Assembly (NCBI RefSeq): GCF_028421645.1
Contig: NZ_CP116887.1
Location: 4,585,501-4,649,500 of the forward strand
Reading direction: 5' to 3'
Length of the DNA stretch: 64,000 bases
DNA from: Aneurinibacillus sp. Ricciae_BoGa-3
GTDB taxonomy: Bacteria; Bacillota; Bacilli; Aneurinibacillales; Aneurinibacillaceae
The position numbers and the translations under genes are program-made. Below the pieces are notes generated by a model. The model worked only from the letters and a program-made list of their open reading frames with translations. It made no database searches and was not told where the DNA came from. This document shows positions 37,211 to 46,751 of the stretch, in pieces. The number at the start of each line of letters is the position of its first letter. Position 1 is the stretch's first letter.

Positions 37211-39031
37211 TTATACAGGCAACACAATTTCAACGGTCGTGCCCTTACCCTTCTCGCTCTTGATTCTCATTTTCCCATGATGATTTTGTACAATCTTATA
37301 GCTAACCGTTAGTCCCAAACCAGTCCCTTTTTCTTTTGTGGTATAGAAAGGCTCTCCTAATTTGGATAGGCGATCTTCAGAAATCCCGCACCCCTGATCG
37401 GTCACTTGAATCAGAATGTTCTGATCGTCTTCCATTTTTACTTTGACAAAAATCCGCCCCCCATTGGGCATCGCTTCAATTGCATTTTTTAGGATGTTAA
37501 TGAGGACTTGCTTCATTTGGTTTTGTTCACACTTTATGTTCGGAATGTTCGCCGGGATGTCTGTAATGATTTGAATATTGTTTTTGTTTGCTTCACTTTC
37601 TAATATCGAAACAACATTGCCTAATAATGCCGCAAGGTTTTTCATTTCAAAACTTAAAATATGGGGTTTGGCGAGCAGAAGAAATTCGCCAACAATTAAA
37701 TTGATGCGGTTCAACTCTGATAACATAATTTCAAAGTATTGCTCATTTTCTTTATCTCTGGATTGCAGGAGCTGGGTAAAACCCACCAAAGATGTTAAAG
37801 GGTTGCGAATTTCATGGGCGATACCAGCTGCTAACTCCCCAACAACAGCCAGCTTGTCTGTCCTGCGTATGATTTCTTCCATCCGCTTCCGTTCCGTGGT
37901 ATCGCGCGATACAAGCACAACATCTTCAATAGAGCCATTTTCTTCCATTGCAGGTATCGCGATGGTTTCTAATGTAATCCAGTGGCCATTTATGTGGCGA
38001 TAGCGAAACTCCTGCCGAATCGGCTCTTTCATAGCAACCATGCGCTCATAGGCAGCTTCCACGCGTTTCCTATCATCCGGATGCATACCCGAGAACAGCT
38101 GTTTCTCAGTACATGCTTCCGGGAAGCCTCCTAAAATCGACGCTCTCGAAGGCGATGTATATTTTAACGTCCCCTCTTTGTCATAAATGCTAATGATGTC
38201 CGATACATTTTCAGTAATAATCCGATACCTTTCCTGGGTTTCCCATAGTTCTTTTTCCATCTTTTTTCGCGACGAGATATCCCGCATAACAGCCAAAACG
38301 GCAGATTTCCCATCATATGTAATAGTCGTGGACTGAAGTTCCATTTCTATCTGACTTCCGTCGAGTTTACGGATTTTGTATTCACCAGAATCCGTGAGTT
38401 TCCCCTCTGTCTGTATCCGCCGTTTTCTTTCAAATGCTGATTCTCTGGAGGAAGGATCGATAAAATCCATGATCGACCTGCCCGCTATTTCTCCCAGAGA
38501 AGCTGCGCCAACAAGTTTTAGACCCGTTTCATTTAGATATGTAATTTTTTCGTCTGTATGTACAACAACCGTATCCGGAGAGAGTTCGACTAACCTGCGG
38601 TACCTCTCCTCGCTTTCTCTCAGTTCTTTTTCCATTTCTTTCTGTTTGGTAATGTCCCTGGCCACGGAATAGAACCGTTCATTCTCGACAATAGTATTCC
38701 ACATCAGCCATTTATACGTGCCATCCTTACAACGATATCTGTTTTCAAAGTTTAATACATTCTCTCCCTGCGAAAGCCTGTCCAGAGCATGAAGCGTTGC
38801 CCGCTGATCATCAGGGTGGATAAAATTTACAAAAGGTTCCGAGCATAATCTCTCTCTCGTAAAACCAAGCGTATGTTCCCAGCTGGGATTAAGGGTCTTA
38901 AAATAGCCATCTACAGATATGATGCAAAACAAATCTACAGACAGATTAAAAAGGTGATTTAACTCTTCCCTTGCCACAAATGAACTATAATTGAAAGTCC
39001 CACTATTAGAGCTCTTGTCCGTTGGAAGCAA
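37211..39031 (-). CDS. Three-PAS sensor histidine kinase, sporulation-kinase type
   Basis: A soluble 606-residue kinase with PAS domains at about 25-135, 140-260 and 270-390. HisKA follows with the phospho-acceptor in VGELAAGIAHEIRNPLTSL, then HATPase_c (ILKNAIEAMPNGG, DQGCGISEDRL, GTGLGLTVSYKIV). This layout matches KinA/KinE-like kinases that feed the Spo0F phosphorelay in Bacilli. No response regulator is adjacent, as usual for orphan phosphorelay kinases. TTG 39031 has GGAGG eight bases upstream. Confidence 0.92.
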   Translation of the reverse strand: MLPTDKSSNSGTFNYSSFVAREELNHLFNLSVDLFCIISVDGYFKTLNPSWEHTLGFTRERLCSEPFVNFIHPDDQRATLHALDRLSQGENVLNFENRYRCKDGTYKWLMWNTIVENERFYSVARDITKQKEMEKELRESEERYRRLVELSPDTVVVHTDEKITYLNETGLKLVGAASLGEIAGRSIMDFIDPSSRESAFERKRRIQTEGKLTDSGEYKIRKLDGSQIEMELQSTTITYDGKSAVLAVMRDISSRKKMEKELWETQERYRIITENVSDIISIYDKEGTLKYTSPSRASILGGFPEACTEKQLFSGMHPDDRKRVEAAYERMVAMKEPIRQEFRYRHINGHWITLETIAIPAMEENGSIEDVVLVSRDTTERKRMEEIIRRTDKLAVVGELAAGIAHEIRNPLTSLVGFTQLLQSRDKENEQYFEIMLSELNRINLIVGEFLLLAKPHILSFEMKNLAALLGNVVSILESEANKNNIQIITDIPANIPNIKCEQNQMKQVLINILKNAIEAMPNGGRIFVKVKMEDDQNILIQVTDQGCGISEDRLSKLGEPFYTTKEKGTGLGLTVSYKIVQNHHGKMRIKSEKGKGTTVEIVLPV

Positions 39032-39114
39032 GGCCTACTCCTCCTACACGCATAAGCAGATTTAAGATATTCCCTTCATTATAAGTGATTATCATTTAGC
39101 CGGAAAGCTCGAAA

Positions 39115-39148
39115 AATAAAAACGGACCCTGCTAGTAGAGTCCGTCCA
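39115..39148 (-). terminator. Terminator of the NlpC/P60 gene
   Basis: On the minus strand ACGGAC and GTCCGT pair, with T run after the stem. Confidence 0.7.
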
Positions 39149-39176
39149 CAGTCACGCTGGATATTCTTGATTTTTC

Positions 39177-39800
39177 TTAATTAATGAGCCGTTTCGCTCC
39201 CCAATAATGGGCATTATAATACGGATTGCCAAACAAAGAACTAATCTTCACGCAGCCGGATGAGCTCGCCTGCAGCATCTGGTTGTTCCCAAGGTAAATC
39301 CCCACATGAGAGACTCCTGCTTTATAGGTGCCGGAGAGGAAGACAAGATCTCCTTTGCGAAGCTGATCTTTGGATACAGAAACGCCCATCTTGCTGATCA
39401 ATGCAGCGGAATGCGGCAGATTATAGCCATGGCTGTTGAACGCATACTGTACGAAACCTGAGCAGTCCAGCGCGACATTTGGCGTGTCTCCGCCAAAAAC
39501 ATAAGGCGTTCCAAGCTGGGTCTTGCCGGTTGCAATAATCGCGTCCGCTTTTGTTTGCCATGACCCGGAATCAGAAGCCGGCCTGGCAGGAATTTGTATC
39601 GTAAGCCCTTCATACATATTGCTAGCCTTTACTGTGGGGTTCGCTTTCATTAAATCATTCACATTAACGTTGTATTTTTGAGCAATCTTCCAATATGTAT
39701 CTTGCGCGTTAGTCGTATATGTAGTAGTTGAGGATGCAAACACCGCTCCTCCAAATAAGTTGCCTGCTAGAATAAGAGAACCTAAAATCGCTTTTTTCAT
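39177..39800 (-). CDS. LysM and NlpC/P60 cell-wall endopeptidase
   Basis: The 207-residue secreted enzyme has a signal peptide (MKKAILGSLILAGNLFGGAV), one LysM repeat (about 27-72, NAQDTYWKIAQKYNVNVNDL) and an NlpC/P60 domain with C113 in LDCSGFVQYAF and H165 in VSHVGIYLG. It resembles LytE/CwlS DL-endopeptidases that cut the peptide stem in peptidoglycan. ATG 39800 is preferred over an upstream start because the signal peptide begins there. Confidence 0.93.
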   Translation of the reverse strand: MKKAILGSLILAGNLFGGAVFASSTTTYTTNAQDTYWKIAQKYNVNVNDLMKANPTVKASNMYEGLTIQIPARPASDSGSWQTKADAIIATGKTQLGTPYVFGGDTPNVALDCSGFVQYAFNSHGYNLPHSAALISKMGVSVSKDQLRKGDLVFLSGTYKAGVSHVGIYLGNNQMLQASSSGCVKISSLFGNPYYNAHYWGAKRLIN

Positions 39801-40082
39801 GCTTGTTTTTACCCCTCCGATGTTTAGCGTCATTTAAGGTGAACCTCGACACTCTCTTTGTTCTTATCTTACTTTAAAGGTAAAATGTGATCATTTTATT
39901 ATCTAAATATTGATACACTGTTAAAATTTTAATTTCAGGTAAATATTAAGGCTATTTGGTTTCACAGGGTAATTTAGGGGGTACGAGTTGGTTTGTTTTA
40001 TCTGGATGGTGTTGTATGATTAGAAAGCAGCATACAATAAGCAGTGGGTCGTGAATCAACTATCAAAAAGGATGGTAAAAAC

Positions 40083-41006
40083 ATGTCTGTTCAGAAATCG
40101 GCTCTATTGGGCCTTTTTGGCGTTTCTTTGCTTTGGGGATGTAACTATGTGATGAGCGCGTTTCTGCTCCGTGCTTTTTCTCCTATCTTCTTATCGTTTG
40201 CTAGAATCTCCATGACGTCACTCTTTCTAATTGCCGTGGCGCTAAAAATGAAAGGATTGCGACGGCCAACGAAGCACGAATGGTTGCTATTAGCCGGTGT
40301 AGGCATCTTCGGCACGCTCTTCAACCAAATTTTTTATTTTACCGGTCTGCATCAATCAACGGCATCCAACGCGGCATTGATCATAGCCATGTCTCCTGTA
40401 GCTACAACCATTTTGGAACGTATCTTTCTAAAAGTCCCGATGACGCTGGCAAAAATGGCTGGAACCGTATGTTGCCTGGCTGGGGTGTTTATCATCGTCG
40501 CATTTGCAGGCCAGTCGTTGGGCATTACAATGGGAGACTTGTATCTGCTGTTCGCGATGCTAGGCCTATCAATCAGCCTGTTGTTTATCAGAGGACTTAC
40601 CAATAGCATGTCATCCTACGCAGTCACGATTTTCTCTACGATTCTTGGTAGTGTGCTGATGGCGCCTGCCGCTATCGGGGAAGACTTGTTTTCCCATATC
40701 CAAATCAGCCATAGTCTACTGGCCTGGATCCTTATGGGTATCGCCGGCATTGTTGCGCAGGGCATGGCGGGTTTTTGGTGGAATCGGGGCGTGGCTGTAG
40801 TCGGTGCAGGAACCGCTTCGATGTTCATGAATATCCCACCATTCATCGCGCTTATCGTGGGGCACTATGTACTGGGCGATGCCATACATACAACCCAAAT
40901 CATTGGCGGTATTCTCGTGTTATTCGGGGTCTTCATTGCGAACCAGAGTTCGTTCGGTGCTGGTAATCGCAAACTGAACATGAATAAAAGCGCGGTGGAA
41001 TCCTAG
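40083..41006 (+). CDS. DMT superfamily EamA-type transporter
   Basis: A 307-residue protein with ten membrane helices in two EamA repeats (GVSLLWGCNYVMSAFLLRAF in the first; NRGVAVVGAGTASMFMNIPP in the second). Such carriers usually export amino acids or metabolites. AAGGATGG precedes ATG 40083. Monocistronic, with a strong terminator behind. Confidence 0.9.
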   Translation: MSVQKSALLGLFGVSLLWGCNYVMSAFLLRAFSPIFLSFARISMTSLFLIAVALKMKGLRRPTKHEWLLLAGVGIFGTLFNQIFYFTGLHQSTASNAALIIAMSPVATTILERIFLKVPMTLAKMAGTVCCLAGVFIIVAFAGQSLGITMGDLYLLFAMLGLSISLLFIRGLTNSMSSYAVTIFSTILGSVLMAPAAIGEDLFSHIQISHSLLAWILMGIAGIVAQGMAGFWWNRGVAVVGAGTASMFMNIPPFIALIVGHYVLGDAIHTTQIIGGILVLFGVFIANQSSFGAGNRKLNMNKSAVES

Positions 41007-41023
41007 CAGCTGTCGATAGTTTA

Positions 41024-41063
41024 CACCCCTTGTGCCGTTCATGGCACAAGGGGTTTGTTGTTT
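41024..41063 (+). terminator. Terminator of the EamA gene
   Basis: CCCCTTGTGCC and GGCACAAGGGG pair, followed by TTTGTTGTTTTTTT. Confidence 0.92.
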
Positions 41064-41151
41064 TTTTGTAAATTTATCGAATCTCTTGTTCTATTCTAAG
41101 AAAAGGCCTTTATGATAGAGTGCAAGATTATTAGGAGAGGGAGATATAAAA

Positions 41152-42030
41152 TTGAAACAGCAAAGAAAGGCAATCATCATTTGGTCAGCACTAGGCTGCC
41201 TCGCTATTATTATTATTGTAAACTTTATTTTTAACCACGCATCACCGTTATCTGCAAGTCCAGCCCAAACCGATCAAGCGAACCAGGCCAATGTAAAAAA
41301 TACAGATACACTGCCGGGGGACACAAATAAGAAGCTGCAGCAGAAGATACAGGAGAAGCATACTCCAACAGCGTCGGCTTTAATTCAGGAAGGCAATACA
41401 GCCCTCCCATTGGGAAAATTAATTGCAAATATCCCGGCCAAAGACAACAAAACAGTATACCTAACATTTGATGATGGCCCTGGAAACTATACGAAGGATA
41501 TCGCCTCCATCCTTCAGCATTATGGCATCCATGGTTCGTTCTTCTGGATTGGAGACCAGGTCACCAATGAGCTGGGCCAGTTTGGCCATCAAATGATTGA
41601 ACAAGGCGATGTCATCGGCTCGCATACGATGCACCATGATGCACTTGGCAAGGAAAATGCCGCACAACAAAAAGAGGATTTAACCGCCACAGCCACCCTG
41701 CTCGAAAAGAAAATCGGCCATAAAATTGACTACATCCGCCCGCCTTATGGCTCGGTAAACAGAGACACCAAAAAAGTCGGCAAAGAGATTGGCGAATACA
41801 TTATATTCTGGCAGGTTGATAGTTTAGACTGGAGCCTGGCTCATGACCCACAAAAAATACTTACCAATATCGAAAAAGACCACCTAACACCGGGCGCTAT
41901 TATTCTCATGCATGAACGGAAGCAGACCGTTGAAATGCTGCCGAAGGTTATCGAATATATACGAAGCAAAGGCTACAATATGGCCGCACTTCCCGCTTCT
42001 CCTATTCCTAAAGTGGAAAAGGGCAAATAA
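41152..42030 (+). CDS. Polysaccharide deacetylase, copy A
   Basis: A membrane-anchored NodB-domain enzyme of 292 residues. The N-terminal anchor (IIIWSALGCLAIIIIVNFIF) and a spacer of about 70 residues precede the catalytic domain with TFDDGPG (metal-binding Asp pair), SHTMHHDALG (two His ligands) and RPPYGSVN. It removes acetyl groups from peptidoglycan or other N-acetylglucosamine polymers outside the membrane. TTG 41152 has AGGAGAGGGAG upstream. Copy B at 45602 is closely similar along its length and has a matching terminator. Confidence 0.92.
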   Translation: MKQQRKAIIIWSALGCLAIIIIVNFIFNHASPLSASPAQTDQANQANVKNTDTLPGDTNKKLQQKIQEKHTPTASALIQEGNTALPLGKLIANIPAKDNKTVYLTFDDGPGNYTKDIASILQHYGIHGSFFWIGDQVTNELGQFGHQMIEQGDVIGSHTMHHDALGKENAAQQKEDLTATATLLEKKIGHKIDYIRPPYGSVNRDTKKVGKEIGEYIIFWQVDSLDWSLAHDPQKILTNIEKDHLTPGAIILMHERKQTVEMLPKVIEYIRSKGYNMAALPASPIPKVEKGK

Positions 42031-42044
42031 ATTCCAATCTATTA

Positions 42045-42084
42045 AAGATAAAGAGCCGTCTTCGCAAACGGCTCTTTATTTTGT
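42045..42084. terminator. Terminator of deacetylase A
   Basis: AAAGAGCCGT and ACGGCTCTTT pair, followed by ATTTTGT. The sequence is shared with the terminator of copy B at 46512. Confidence 0.85.
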
Positions 42085-42087
42085 AGC

Positions 42088-43410
42088 TCACATGATTAAC
42101 TTTTTTCTCTCCTGAATAAGGAGCGCAGAAATAAACGCGATTACACTGAGAATACAGCCGTATTCAAACAAATGTTGAATGCCAATCAAAATGGAAGCTC
42201 CATGGTTTAAGAGCGAGCCCATGATGGTAACACCTATGGCAGTGCCCATGTTTCTTGCAAACATTTGCAGAGAGGTTGAAACCCCCTTTTCCTCTGGCCT
42301 CACAAGTTGTTGGCATAAGATAATCGAAACGGTTAGCAATAAACCAAACGCATACCCCTGGACTATCATGATGAGAAACACATACCAAAAACCCGTGCCA
42401 TTATTAAGAAACAAAAGCATAATACCTGATAGCACTAGACTTGCATTACCAATGATTAACGGAAGCCTTCCACCCATACGAATGATCCACTTACCAGCAG
42501 GTACAGCCGCTGCCATCCACCCTATGGCCGTGCCTACTAGCACAAGACCGCTTTGATATATGGATTCCCCTGCTACTTTTTGTAAAAATAAAGGAACATA
42601 ACTGCTTGTCCCAAATAAAGCGGTACAGGCCAGAAAGGTATTAATAATAATTGCCGAAACAGTGCGGTTCTTAAATAAACTTAATGGAATCAATGGATCC
42701 TTCTGCTTCTGTTCAAAACGAATGAATAGAAACAATAATACTAAACCAGCTATGAACCACATCATTTGATTGGTTGTAACGATTGTAACAAGCAGCAATA
42801 AACTGATGGATATGGTGAATATAAGAGCTCCCCAATAATCAACTGGCGTTTTATGGCCTTTAAACTCCTCTTTAAATCGAATTAATAACAGTAACACAAT
42901 AATTCCGAGAGGGATGTTGATATAAAAAATCCAACGCCAGGTAGCATATTCAACGAGCACTGAACCTAGCATCGGTCCTAAAACAGCTGCCAATCCCCAC
43001 ATGCCAGTAAACAAGGCCTGGATTTTCCCTCTTTGCTCCACAGAATACAAATCCCCCGCAATGATAACAGCGAGCGGAAGAATACCTCCAGCTCCTATTC
43101 CCTGAATCGCGCGAAATAAAATGAGTTGCACCATTGACCTAGACCATCCAGATAAAAGAGAACCAATCATGAAAAGAACGACACTTATCGCAAAAATTCG
43201 CTTACGCCCATAAATATCCGCCAGCCTTCCATAAATAGGTGAGGTAACTGTGCTAATTATCATATAGGAAGCAAACACCCACGCGTAAAGTTTAAAATCA
43301 CCTAATTCTTTAACGATTACAGGCAATGTTGTGTTCATAATCGTTGTATCTAATGAAGCGATGAGCATAGCGATAACAATGCTCGTTACTACCGAAAACC
43401 GACTTTGCAT
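42088..43410 (-). CDS. MFS drug-efflux-type transporter (EmrB/QacA class)
   Basis: A 440-residue major facilitator with the DHA2 motif C-like opening (ASLDTTIMNTTLPVIVKELG) and motif A GRLADIYGRKRIF. The helices cover nearly the whole chain. Exporters of this class pump toxic compounds by proton antiport. GGGAGG precedes ATG 43410. It points toward deacetylase A and shares the intergenic terminator. Confidence 0.92.
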   Translation of the reverse strand: MQSRFSVVTSIVIAMLIASLDTTIMNTTLPVIVKELGDFKLYAWVFASYMIISTVTSPIYGRLADIYGRKRIFAISVVLFMIGSLLSGWSRSMVQLILFRAIQGIGAGGILPLAVIIAGDLYSVEQRGKIQALFTGMWGLAAVLGPMLGSVLVEYATWRWIFYINIPLGIIVLLLLIRFKEEFKGHKTPVDYWGALIFTISISLLLLVTIVTTNQMMWFIAGLVLLFLFIRFEQKQKDPLIPLSLFKNRTVSAIIINTFLACTALFGTSSYVPLFLQKVAGESIYQSGLVLVGTAIGWMAAAVPAGKWIIRMGGRLPLIIGNASLVLSGIMLLFLNNGTGFWYVFLIMIVQGYAFGLLLTVSIILCQQLVRPEEKGVSTSLQMFARNMGTAIGVTIMGSLLNHGASILIGIQHLFEYGCILSVIAFISALLIQERKKLIM

Positions 43411-43812
43411 AATATCCTCCCTCTATAAAATAAGTTTTTCTCTTGAATACTCTTATTTTCTCAGTATTTCTTGCAAGTCAGCAAACGTTATAAAACCAAA
43501 AATAATAAGAAGTGGTTTTATATGGATAGAAGAAAAGGGCAAAAACGGGGTGACCGAATTTTCTTATAAAAAATAAAAATTATGGTAGCACAATGGATCT
43601 CCACAATAGCCCAGGTGGTGTACCCTCCCATGTCTCACGGGGTCCTTACGGCCCTTACATTCCTTCGTTCTACCTATCCGTGGGGTGGAGGCTGAAAAAG
43701 CTCCTTTGCAGGGTCAAATGCCCGAATGGTAAAAAATAACGCTCAGCTTCTCCGTGCTTACTTTTTTACAATGATGAATGAGAAAAACTAAGTATGTTCA
43801 AGAAAAAATAGA
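43411..43812. other. Gap holding the MFS upstream region and the 3' non-coding end of IS110-a
   Basis: No gene is seen. The part from about 43580 is GC-richer and structured (CCCAGGTGGTGTACCCTCCC and CCGTGGGGTGGAGGCT can pair). Since it directly follows the IS110 transposase, it may hold the element's 3' end and possibly its guide (seek/bridge) RNA. The element's left border is not defined. Confidence 0.4.
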
Positions 43813-45096
43813 TTACGCAACGTTTATTTTAAGTGCATGTTGAGATGGATTACTCACAAGCGTAGCGTCATATGGCTGTTGTTTGCGCCCTAATGCAAAG
43901 AAAATACGAATCAATTTACAACATAAAGCAATAAGCGACTGCTTCTTACGAAGCGGGTTCACAGCTCGGGTAGTAAACTCATGGTGTAGGGCTTTAAACT
44001 GCTGGTTTTTAGCGACAAGTGGCATCACACATTTAAACAGGAGGGCACGCAGTTTCGGACGACCTCTTTTCGTAATACGGGTTCTGCCTTTATGCTTGCC
44101 TGAACTGTTTTCTTTTAAATTAAAGCCAGCTAATTTTTGAATCTGACGAGGGTGAGAGTAACCCATAAGATCCCCGACTTCCGCAAGGAAGCCTGCCACT
44201 GTAACCAGTCCTACACCAGGGATCGTCATCATCTGAGCGGATCCAGGAATCTCTTGAATCAGACACTTGATTTGTTCCATACACGCTTCAAGCTGTTCAC
44301 AAAGCAACTTGTGTTGGCTCAACAGAGCTTGGAGTCCTTGTCGGGCCATTCTTACTCCAGACTGAAGCCCGATAGACTTCTGAGCCACTTCAATAAGCTG
44401 AGAGGCTTTTTTTATCCCAACAGCACGTTTAACCTCAACTCTCCACACTTGGACAATACCTTCTGCATCTCGCTGTACAATATCCTCTGGTAAAGGAAAA
44501 TGACGAAGTGTAGATTGCGCTGCTTTTCCCTCCCAATCTTTAAAGACTGTTAAAAACTCAGGGAAATAGCGATCTAGCCAGTTGTGAATTCGCCCTTTAA
44601 CTTGCAATAAGTCTTTAGATAGCTGTTCTCGTATGTTCATTCCGACACGAAGTTCGGCATAGATTCCTTGCGGAATCTGGGGTTCAGAGTAACGACCATC
44701 TTTCATAAGTTGTGCAATGACACGGGCATCTTTCACATCATTTTTGGTTGGTGAGTTATCATCAAGTTCTTTACTACGCTTAACGTGCAGCGGATTAACC
44801 AGAACAACGGGAACGCCTTCGTGACGTAAAAACTGAGCTAGAGGCATCCAGTAGTGCCCCGTCGGTTCCATTCCAAATAAAACGTGAGTTTTACAATGGG
44901 CTTCCATAAGCGAACGTGTCCATTTCCACAAATGAGTAAATCCAGACCGTGAGTTGTCAAACGTACAAGGTTTCCCAATTTCGATGCCTCGATAATCCTG
45001 CGCCCTCGCAACATGTTTGTGCTTGGCGATGTCAACCCCTACCACTAATGTAAACTCATTCATTTGCTCGATACGCTGATTTTGCTTATAATTCAT
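43813..45096 (-). CDS. IS110 family transposase (IS110-a)
   Basis: A 427-residue DEDD transposase. The N-terminal RuvC-like part has VVGVDIAKHKHVA (D), FGMEPTGHYW (E) and KNDVKDARVIAQL (DD). The C-terminal transposase_20 domain has MMTIPGVGLVTVAGFLAEVG and the Ser-containing NSSGKHKGRTRITKRG. These recombinases use a bridge/seek RNA from the element's non-coding end. ATG 45096 follows GAGGAGG, which is sequestered in a hairpin (45102-45164). The frame is intact. Confidence 0.95.
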   Translation of the reverse strand: MNYKQNQRIEQMNEFTLVVGVDIAKHKHVARAQDYRGIEIGKPCTFDNSRSGFTHLWKWTRSLMEAHCKTHVLFGMEPTGHYWMPLAQFLRHEGVPVVLVNPLHVKRSKELDDNSPTKNDVKDARVIAQLMKDGRYSEPQIPQGIYAELRVGMNIREQLSKDLLQVKGRIHNWLDRYFPEFLTVFKDWEGKAAQSTLRHFPLPEDIVQRDAEGIVQVWRVEVKRAVGIKKASQLIEVAQKSIGLQSGVRMARQGLQALLSQHKLLCEQLEACMEQIKCLIQEIPGSAQMMTIPGVGLVTVAGFLAEVGDLMGYSHPRQIQKLAGFNLKENSSGKHKGRTRITKRGRPKLRALLFKCVMPLVAKNQQFKALHHEFTTRAVNPLRKKQSLIALCCKLIRIFFALGRKQQPYDATLVSNPSQHALKINVA

Positions 45097-45101
45097 GGTG
45101 T

Positions 45102-45164
45102 GTACCTCCTCTGTTATTTAAAGGTCGCCTGCAGGCTGACACCTCGTATGTTAACAGGAGGTAC
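45102..45164 (-). promoter_or_regulatory. Hairpin that hides the transposase ribosome site
   Basis: On the minus strand GTACCTCCTGTTA (45152-45164) pairs with TAACAGaGGAGGTAC (45102-45116) around an inner GC-rich stem. The GGAGG of the IS110 transposase is inside the stem, so read-through transcripts from outside should be translated poorly. Confidence 0.65.
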
Positions 45165-45225
45165 TTTTTTTATCGAACCTCAAATTTTCCCTTAACAGGA
45201 ATGCTCCTTTTTTGTTTCATACCTC

Positions 45226-45245
45226 AAAAAAAAAAAAAAAAAAAA
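45226..45245 (+). repeat. A20 homopolymer near the IS110 right end
   Basis: Twenty consecutive A, by far the longest mononucleotide run seen. Immediately after it CTCCATCG (45251-45258) and CGATGGAG (45301-45308) form a hairpin with an inner AAAGGA/TCCTTT pairing. It may mark the end of IS110-a or a terminator. The region 45310-45600 has no gene. Confidence 0.7.
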
Positions 45246-45601
45246 TAAAACTCCATCGATGAAAGGAGCCATCTCTTAATAGTAAGATGAATCCTTTGCA
45301 CGATGGAGTAATAAGTAGGCATTTGTCTTACATACTCGTCAATCCATTTAATAATGCTTTTTATAACATTCATCAGTATAGGAAAATTTTTGTTTGATGT
45401 CTAGAAAGAAACTCTCTAATTTTATTCTTTAGATAAGATGGTTTAAATGCCATGGGCTTTTGTTTTCCCCAGTCACCAAAGACGGAACGCCTGCATACGA
45501 TATGAAAACTACAGCGCCCAGGTGCCAATCTTTTTATTCTATTTTTATGCAAAGCGTTTTTACATCGATATACAGGTTTGTCGGGGGAGGGAAACATCGA
45601 G

Positions 45602-46492
45602 ATGGAACGGCAAAGAAAATCCGTCGTGATTTGGTTGGCACTTGCCTGCTTAGCCATTATTGCCGTCATAAATCTTATTTTTAACCATGCATCTATCTCA
45701 TCAGCAAGTGAGGCCCACAAAATTGAGCCAACTAGCACAAATGCACAAACTGTAGCGTCATTACAGGTGAACACAACTAACAAGCAGCAGACGCTTCCTG
45801 ACAAAGAGAACGCGCCCACAGGAGCCTCTGTGGCAGTGACACCACCCGCGCAAGGAAACGTAGTACCGCCGTTAGGTACGCTAATTGAGAATATCCCGAC
45901 CAAAGACCATAAAACCATCTACCTGACATTTGATGATGGCCCCGGAACATACACCAGGAGTATTGCTTCCATTCTGCAGCAATATGGCATCCATGGTTCG
46001 TTCTTTTGGATCGGCGACCAGGTGACGAATCAATTCGGCCAGATTGGCCACCAACTGATCCAGCAAGGCAATGTGATCGGTTCGCATACGATGCATCACG
46101 ACGCACTCGGTAAAGAAAGTGCCAGTAAACAGTCACAGGACTTAACCGCAACAGCCGCACTCCTTGAGAAAAAAATTGGCCATAAAATTGTTTACATGCG
46201 CCCGCCTTATGGCTCGGTAAACAAGGAGACAGGCAAAGTCAGCAAGGCCATTGGCGAATACATTATTTTCTGGCAGATTGATAGTTTAGACTGGAGTTTA
46301 GCGCGTAACCCAGACAAAATTCTTGTGAATATCCAGCGTGGCGGCGTAAAACCTGGTTCCATTATTCTCATGCATGAACGCAAGCAGACCGTTAAGATGC
46401 TGCCAAAGGTCATCCAATACCTCCGAAGCAAAGGCTACAACATGGCCGCACTTCCCGCTTCTCCTATTCCTCAAGAGCAGAAAACAAAATAA
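45602..46492 (+). CDS. Polysaccharide deacetylase, copy B
   Basis: A 296-residue NodB-domain protein with membrane anchor (SVVIWLALACLAIIAVINLI), linker, and the motifs TFDDGPG, SHTMHHDALG and RPPYGSVN. It is nearly identical to copy A in the catalytic domain (FGQIGHQLIQQGNVIGSHTM against FGHQMIEQGDVIGSHTM) and diverges mostly in the linker. ATG 45602 follows GGGGGAGGG. The duplication brackets the MFS gene and the IS110 element. Confidence 0.92.
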   Translation: MERQRKSVVIWLALACLAIIAVINLIFNHASISSASEAHKIEPTSTNAQTVASLQVNTTNKQQTLPDKENAPTGASVAVTPPAQGNVVPPLGTLIENIPTKDHKTIYLTFDDGPGTYTRSIASILQQYGIHGSFFWIGDQVTNQFGQIGHQLIQQGNVIGSHTMHHDALGKESASKQSQDLTATAALLEKKIGHKIVYMRPPYGSVNKETGKVSKAIGEYIIFWQIDSLDWSLARNPDKILVNIQRGGVKPGSIILMHERKQTVKMLPKVIQYLRSKGYNMAALPASPIPQEQKTK

Positions 46493-46511
46493 TCGAACCC
46501 TATCTAGTATT

Positions 46512-46546
46512 AAGAGCTGTGTGTGAACACGGCTCTTTATTTTGTG
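46512..46546 (+). terminator. Terminator of deacetylase B
   Basis: AGAGCTGTGT and ACACGGCTCT pair, followed by TTATTTTGT, as in copy A. Confidence 0.85.
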
Positions 46547-46751
46547 CTCTTCGCGACAATTATTACATGTCCATTAGTAACCTGCTAGTTGTTACACGTT
46601 ATAAGGACAATTTTCATAGATCTTTCGTTAAAAGTAAACCAAATTCTAACAATGTATTAATCGTTTCGACTTATAGTTTAGTTGTAACAACTATAAAGTA
46701 AATGAACTAAAAGATTTAAATTGAAATGTAAATTATGGGAGGGAAAATGGA

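Noticed and set aside
45373..45918. 181-codon minus-strand frame opposite deacetylase B
   Set aside because: It is the mirror of the deacetylase gene and its upstream region; the plus-strand gene has clear motifs and a ribosome site.
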